Source: Thermopolyspora flexuosa (GTDB lineage: Bacteria > Actinomycetota > Actinomycetes > Streptosporangiales > Streptosporangiaceae). Taken from it: a stretch of 64,000 nt of DNA. The notes beneath the pieces were generated by a model. It was given only the letters and a program-made list of their open reading frames with translations, did no database searches and was not told the origin of the DNA. The stretch is taken from positions 1,798,001 to 1,862,000 of the forward strand of contig NZ_VFPQ01000001.1 of assembly GCF_006716785.1 (NCBI RefSeq), given 5' to 3'. Below, piece by piece: positions 60,446 through 64,000 of this stretch (positions are counted from its first letter, which is position 1; each line of letters begins with the position of its first letter). Position numbers and translations under genes: made by a program.

Positions 60446-61087
60446 ATGACGGAGAACGGGGAGAACGGGCGCAGGGAACGCCCGCGGCGGTCGAGCGACC
60501 GCATCCTGGCCGCGGCGGCGGAGCTCGCGCGGGAACGCGGCATCCACGGCACCACGATCGCCGCGGTGTCGAAGCGCTCCGGCCTGCCGGCGAGCTCGAT
60601 CTACTGGCACTTCGCCGACAAGGACGAGCTGTTCGCCGAGGTGATCCGCACCGACTTCGCGCGCTGGCTCACCACCGTGCCGCAGTGGAACACCCCCGAG
60701 GGCACCTCGCTGCGGGACGGCCTCGCCGCGATCCTGCACACCGCGATGCCGAAGACGCTGCGCGAGGTGCCGGACTTCATCCGCATCGGCATGCAGGTGG
60801 TGCTCGACCAGCGGGAGAACTACACCGCGGCCCGCAACGCGTTCCTCGCCGCCCGCGCGCAGACCTTCGAGATGATCCGGGCCTGGCTCGACCGCAACCT
60901 GCCCCCGGAGACCGACCCGGACGACATCGAGTCGATGGCCCGCTTCATCCTCTCCTTCAGCGACGGCGCGCTCGTCGCCTACCAGGCGGACCCCGACCTC
61001 GACATCGGCGCGTACGTCGAGCTCTTCCTCGACGTCTTCATGGAGGCCACCGAGCTCGACCGGCACGAGGCGGCGGTCGAGCGGTAG
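60446..61087 (+). CDS. TetR-family regulator 2
   Basis: The ATG at 60446 follows GGAGGGG; the product has 213 residues. A GTG at 60410 that overlaps the end of the first TetR is an alternative. The HTH ERGIHGTTIAAVSKRSGLPA, then SSIYWHFADKDEL is nearly the same as in TetR 1 in its recognition part (SGLPASSIYWHF), so both may read related DNA. The C-terminal domain differs (LREVPDFIRIGMQVVLDQRE; ATELDRHEAAVER). Tandem TetR genes can form a hierarchy or heterodimers. The next gene is an MFS transporter. Confidence 0.8.
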   Translation: MTENGENGRRERPRRSSDRILAAAAELARERGIHGTTIAAVSKRSGLPASSIYWHFADKDELFAEVIRTDFARWLTTVPQWNTPEGTSLRDGLAAILHTAMPKTLREVPDFIRIGMQVVLDQRENYTAARNAFLAARAQTFEMIRAWLDRNLPPETDPDDIESMARFILSFSDGALVAYQADPDLDIGAYVELFLDVFMEATELDRHEAAVER

Positions 61088-61295
61088 ACCCGGCGGTCTC
61101 GCTCCCCGGTACGGCGAAGCCGGAGGCGCGGGCGGCGCGCGGCCCAGGGACGGGCGGTACCGCCGGGCGGAAATGCCGGTGACCGGCCCGCGTGCCTTCC
61201 GTTAGACTCGGGCGGGTTTTCGCGCTCCAGGTCAGTCCGTTTCGCCTGCCCGGCACGGCCGCCCGGCGGTCCGTGCCGACCGAGGGGAGTTGCAC

Positions 61296-62546
61296 GTGTC
61301 GTCGCCTGGGCGTGAACAGGCCGCGCCGCCGCGCCACCGGTGGGCGCCGGTCGCCGTCTCCTACCTCACCTTCATCCTCATCGGCGTGAGCACCGGCGTG
61401 ACCGGGGTGCTGCTGCCCGCGCAGATGCGCGACTACGGCGTGGCCGAGGCCACGATCGGCATCACCTTCTTCACCTTCTCCGCCGGGTTCCTGCTGGCCG
61501 GGGCCACCGCGGGCGCGCTGATCCACCGCCTCGACATCCGGGCCTCCCTCGCCATCGGCGGCGGCGCGTTCGTGCTCGCCGGCCTGCTCACCGCGCTGCG
61601 GCCGCCGTTCGCCGCGCTGCTCGCCGTACAGGTGGCCGCCGGGTACGGCACCGGCGTCCTGGAGGCGGTGCTCAACGTCCTGCTCGCCCGGCGGCCCAAC
61701 GCCACGACCCTGCTCAACCGCCTGCACGCGTTCTTCGGCGTCGGCGCGCTGATCGCGCCCCCGCTCGCCACCTGGATGCTCGGCTTCGCCGCCTGGCCGT
61801 TCGTCTGGCTGGTCCTCGCCGTCACCGCGATCCCGCTCGTCGTCGCGTTCTGGCTCACCCTGCCCGCCCGGGTTCCCGGTGGCGAGACCCCGGCGCCGGC
61901 GGAGGGCGGCGGACCGCGGCCGGGGGAGAAGGGCGGCGGCAGCCTGCTCGCGGCCGTCGTCCGGGAGCCCGCCGTACTGTTCGGGGCGGTCTTCCTCGCG
62001 GTGTACGTGGGGGTCGAGCTGAGCGTCGGCAACTGGGCCTTCACCTTCCTGACCCGGGAACGCGAGATCCCCGCCCTGCTCGCGGGCTCGATCGTGTCCG
62101 GGTACTGGCTCGGCCTCACCGCGGGCCGGTTCGTGATCAGCCCGATCGCCACCAGGCTCGGCCTCACCGCGATCGGCATGAGCTTCGCCTGCATGTTCGG
62201 CGTCACCGCCGCGGCCCTGCTCACCTGGCTCGTCCCCGGCACCGTCGCCGCCGTCGCCGGCCTCGTCCTGTTCGGCTTCTTCCTCGGCCCGCTGTTCCCG
62301 ACCACGATGGCCGTCGCCCCGCGCCTCGCGCCCCCGGCGCTCGCCCCCACGACGATCGGCCTGCTCAACGGCGTCTCCGTGATCGGCGGCGCCCTCTTCC
62401 CCTGGCTCGCGGGCGCCCTCACCGAGGGCATCGGCACCTGGACCCTCCCGCCCTACGCCCTCGCGCTGGCCGTACTCCAGCTCGTTGTCTGGCGGCTGGT
62501 CACCGTGCGGATGGCCCCGGAACCTCTCCCGTCCGCCGCGTCGTGA
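61296..62546 (+). CDS. MFS transporter (12 TM, FucP/permease-like)
   Basis: The GTG at 61296 has GAGGGGAG 6 bases upstream; the product of 416 residues has 12 hydrophobic segments. Characteristic text is FILIGVSTGVTGVLLPAQMR in helix 1, FFTFSAGFLLAGATAGALIH, ARRPNATTLLNRLHAFFGVG with the inter-helix loop, and VSGYWLGLTAGRFVISPIAT in the second half. The pattern is that of the MFS branch with sugar- or solute-type transporters. Its place after the TetR genes suggests uptake or export of the pathway substrate. The end overlaps the next leftward gene by 47 bp. Confidence 0.75.
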   Translation: MSSPGREQAAPPRHRWAPVAVSYLTFILIGVSTGVTGVLLPAQMRDYGVAEATIGITFFTFSAGFLLAGATAGALIHRLDIRASLAIGGGAFVLAGLLTALRPPFAALLAVQVAAGYGTGVLEAVLNVLLARRPNATTLLNRLHAFFGVGALIAPPLATWMLGFAAWPFVWLVLAVTAIPLVVAFWLTLPARVPGGETPAPAEGGGPRPGEKGGGSLLAAVVREPAVLFGAVFLAVYVGVELSVGNWAFTFLTREREIPALLAGSIVSGYWLGLTAGRFVISPIATRLGLTAIGMSFACMFGVTAAALLTWLVPGTVAAVAGLVLFGFFLGPLFPTTMAVAPRLAPPALAPTTIGLLNGVSVIGGALFPWLAGALTEGIGTWTLPPYALALAVLQLVVWRLVTVRMAPEPLPSAAS

Positions 62547-64000
62547 CGGCCGGTCTGCGCAGCAGCATCGGCAGCAGGCACAGCGTCGCCAGGGCCAGGG
62601 CGAGGTTGCCGAGCAGTGCCGCGGTGAACGCGCCGGGGTAGGCGGCCGGGGTGGCGTGGTGGCCGCCGAGCGCAGCGGCGAAGACCAGGCCGAGGACGGT
62701 GACGCCGAGCGACATGCCGAGCTGGACCGTGGTCTCCAGGAAGCCGCCCGCCGCCCCGGCGTCCCTGGCGGGCACCCCGGCGAGCGCGGTGCCGATCAGC
62801 GGGCTCACGCCCAGGCCCTCGCCGAAGCCGATCACGGCCAGGGCGGGCACCAGCAGCGGCCCGGTCGCCGCGGGACCGGCGAGCCAGGCGGTCACCAGCA
62901 GCCCTGCCGTACCCGCGGCGTTGATCGCGTACCCCAGGGTGAGGACGTGGTGACCGAGCCGGTCCTGCAGCCGGGGCGCGAGCAGCGAGGCCAGCGCGAA
63001 CGTCGCCGCGAGCGGGGCGAAGGCGAGCCCGGCGGCGAGCGGGGAGAGGCCCATCCCGTTCTGCAGCTGCAGCGTGAGCACGAAGAACAGGCCCGCGTTG
63101 CCCGCGAAGAACGCCAGCGCGATGCCGTTCCCGACCGCGAACGTGCGCACCCGGAACAGCGCCGGGTCGACCAGCGGGCTCCCGCCGCGTGCGGCGAGCC
63201 GGCGCTCCCAGGCCACGAAGGCGGCCGCGGCGGGCACGGCGCCCGCCAGGGACGCCCAGGCCCACGCCGGCCAACCGGCCTGCCCGCCCAGGGTGAGCGG
63301 CACCGTGACCAGGAGCAGCGCGGCGCTGAGCATCCCGACGCCGGCCAGATCGAGACCGGTACGGTGCCCGTCGGCTCGCCCGGCGCGCAGGGCGTGGGCC
63401 GCTCCGAGCAGGGTGAGCAGGCCGAGGGGCGCGTTCACCAGGAACACGTTGCGCCAGCCGAGCCCGAACAGGTCGAGGTGGATCAGCAGCCCGCCGACCA
63501 CCTGCCCGGCGATCGAGGCGAGCCCGATCGTGGCGCCGAAGACGGCGAACGCCGTGGCGCGCGCCCGGCCGGTGAACCCCGTCTGCAGCACGGCGAGGAC
63601 CTGCGGGTAGAAGAACGCCGCCCCGGCCGCCTGAACCACCCGGAACACGATCAGGCTCACCGGGTCCCAGGCGAGCCCGGCGCACACCGACGCCACCGTG
63701 AAGATCGCCGTACCGGTCAGAAACAGCCGCCGCGTGCCGAACAGGTCACCCAGCCTCCCGCCGGTGACGAGCAGCAGGCCGTACACGAGCACGTAGCCGC
63801 TGACCGCGAGCTCGACCTCGGCGAACGTGGCGTTCAGCTCGGCCCGGATGGACGGCACGGCCACGTTCACGATGAACGAGTCCATGATCGCCAGGAACGT
63901 CCCGGCCATGGTCACCAGCAGCATCCACAGGCCGCGCCCCGTGATCCGCCCAGGCTTGCTCCCGGCGCCCGTCCCCGCCGGGGCCGTGATCGCCCCGCTC
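62500..64000 (-). CDS. DHA2-type MFS exporter (5-prime end probably outside the window)
   Basis: The frame ends at 62500 and is open to the window edge, where no start is certain; an ATG at 63924 exists, but SKPGRITGRGLWMLLVTMAG reads on upstream of it. The protein has 14 hydrophobic segments with the EmrB pattern: FLAIMDSFIVNVAVPSIRAE in helix 1, GRLGDLFGTRRLFLTGTAIF (motif A) and GATIGLASIAGQVVGGLLI (motif C). Such transporters export drugs or metabolites with proton influx. It overlaps the convergent MFS gene by 47 bp. Confidence 0.8.
   Translation of the reverse strand, partial: SGAITAPAGTGAGSKPGRITGRGLWMLLVTMAGTFLAIMDSFIVNVAVPSIRAELNATFAEVELAVSGYVLVYGLLLVTGGRLGDLFGTRRLFLTGTAIFTVASVCAGLAWDPVSLIVFRVVQAAGAAFFYPQVLAVLQTGFTGRARATAFAVFGATIGLASIAGQVVGGLLIHLDLFGLGWRNVFLVNAPLGLLTLLGAAHALRAGRADGHRTGLDLAGVGMLSAALLLVTVPLTLGGQAGWPAWAWASLAGAVPAAAAFVAWERRLAARGGSPLVDPALFRVRTFAVGNGIALAFFAGNAGLFFVLTLQLQNGMGLSPLAAGLAFAPLAATFALASLLAPRLQDRLGHHVLTLGYAINAAGTAGLLVTAWLAGPAATGPLLVPALAVIGFGEGLGVSPLIGTALAGVPARDAGAAGGFLETTVQLGMSLGVTVLGLVFAAALGGHHATPAAYPGAFTAALLGNLALALATLCLLPMLLRRPAVTTRRTGEVPGPSAR

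Overview
The window is very GC-rich and dense, with GC at almost every third codon position, frequent GTG starts and several 4-base GTGA overlaps. Gene families such as BTAD/SARP regulators, XRE-DUF5753, an RppA-like type III PKS and HsaACD-like catabolic enzymes point to a chromosomal segment of a filamentous actinomycete. The order Streptosporangiales is my best guess, but that is inference. I saw no tRNA, rRNA, CRISPR array or intact insertion sequence.

Layout. 0-10 kb: the end of a GT4 glycosyltransferase, pgeF, a GNAT-like protein, a DUF2267 protein, a GCS2-type ligase, an aminotransferase with a long disordered tail, a tiny Trp-rich secreted peptide and a thioesterase. 10-15 kb: two large membrane-anchored proteins built from transcription-factor parts (BTAD; sigma region 4). 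15.7-18.6 kb: an RppA-like protein without its catalytic Cys, and an SMR transporter with a long tail; both are preceded by a CTTGWCAAG dyad. 18.8-23.8 kb: an XRE regulator and a two-gene Trypco2 plus trypsin-NTPase-TPR conflict system of lower GC. 23.8-30.7 kb: an MFS transporter coupled to an unknown gene, an apparently domesticated IS630 transposase fused to four coiled-coil/HTH modules, and an unknown gene with a TTA codon. 30.7-38 kb: an MFS plus amidase-like pair, a small secreted protein, an isochorismatase-like and a P450-like protein. 38-41 kb: a lower-GC island of two paralogous XRE-TPR regulators and a divergent 42-residue exported peptide. 41-46 kb: a serine-kinase-like ATPase, a KtrAB-type potassium system and an orphan XRE-DUF5753. 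46-49 kb: hmgA-fahA. 49-54 kb: two GT4 glycosyltransferases, a beta-helix secreted protein and a GalE-like epimerase. 54.5-61 kb: an HsaD/HsaA/HsaC-like operon with a divergent flavin reductase and two TetR regulators, tied together by four CTGTAG-N6-CTACAG palindromes. 61-64 kb: two MFS transporters.

Most striking signals. (1) Four otherwise well-preserved enzyme folds (type III PKS, amidase, isochorismatase, P450) have lost key catalytic or metal-binding residues. (2) The XRE-TPR regulators beside a divergent short exported peptide look like a peptide-pheromone (RRNPP/Rgg-SHP-like) circuit. (3) The trypsin-STAND-TPR/Trypco2 pair carries two almost identical 138-bp TPR units. (4) The transposase-derived protein has four tandem HTH modules. 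(5) A new-looking palindromic operator connects the aromatic-ring catabolic operon with its TetR.

Functions are inferred by recalling family motifs; no database search was possible.
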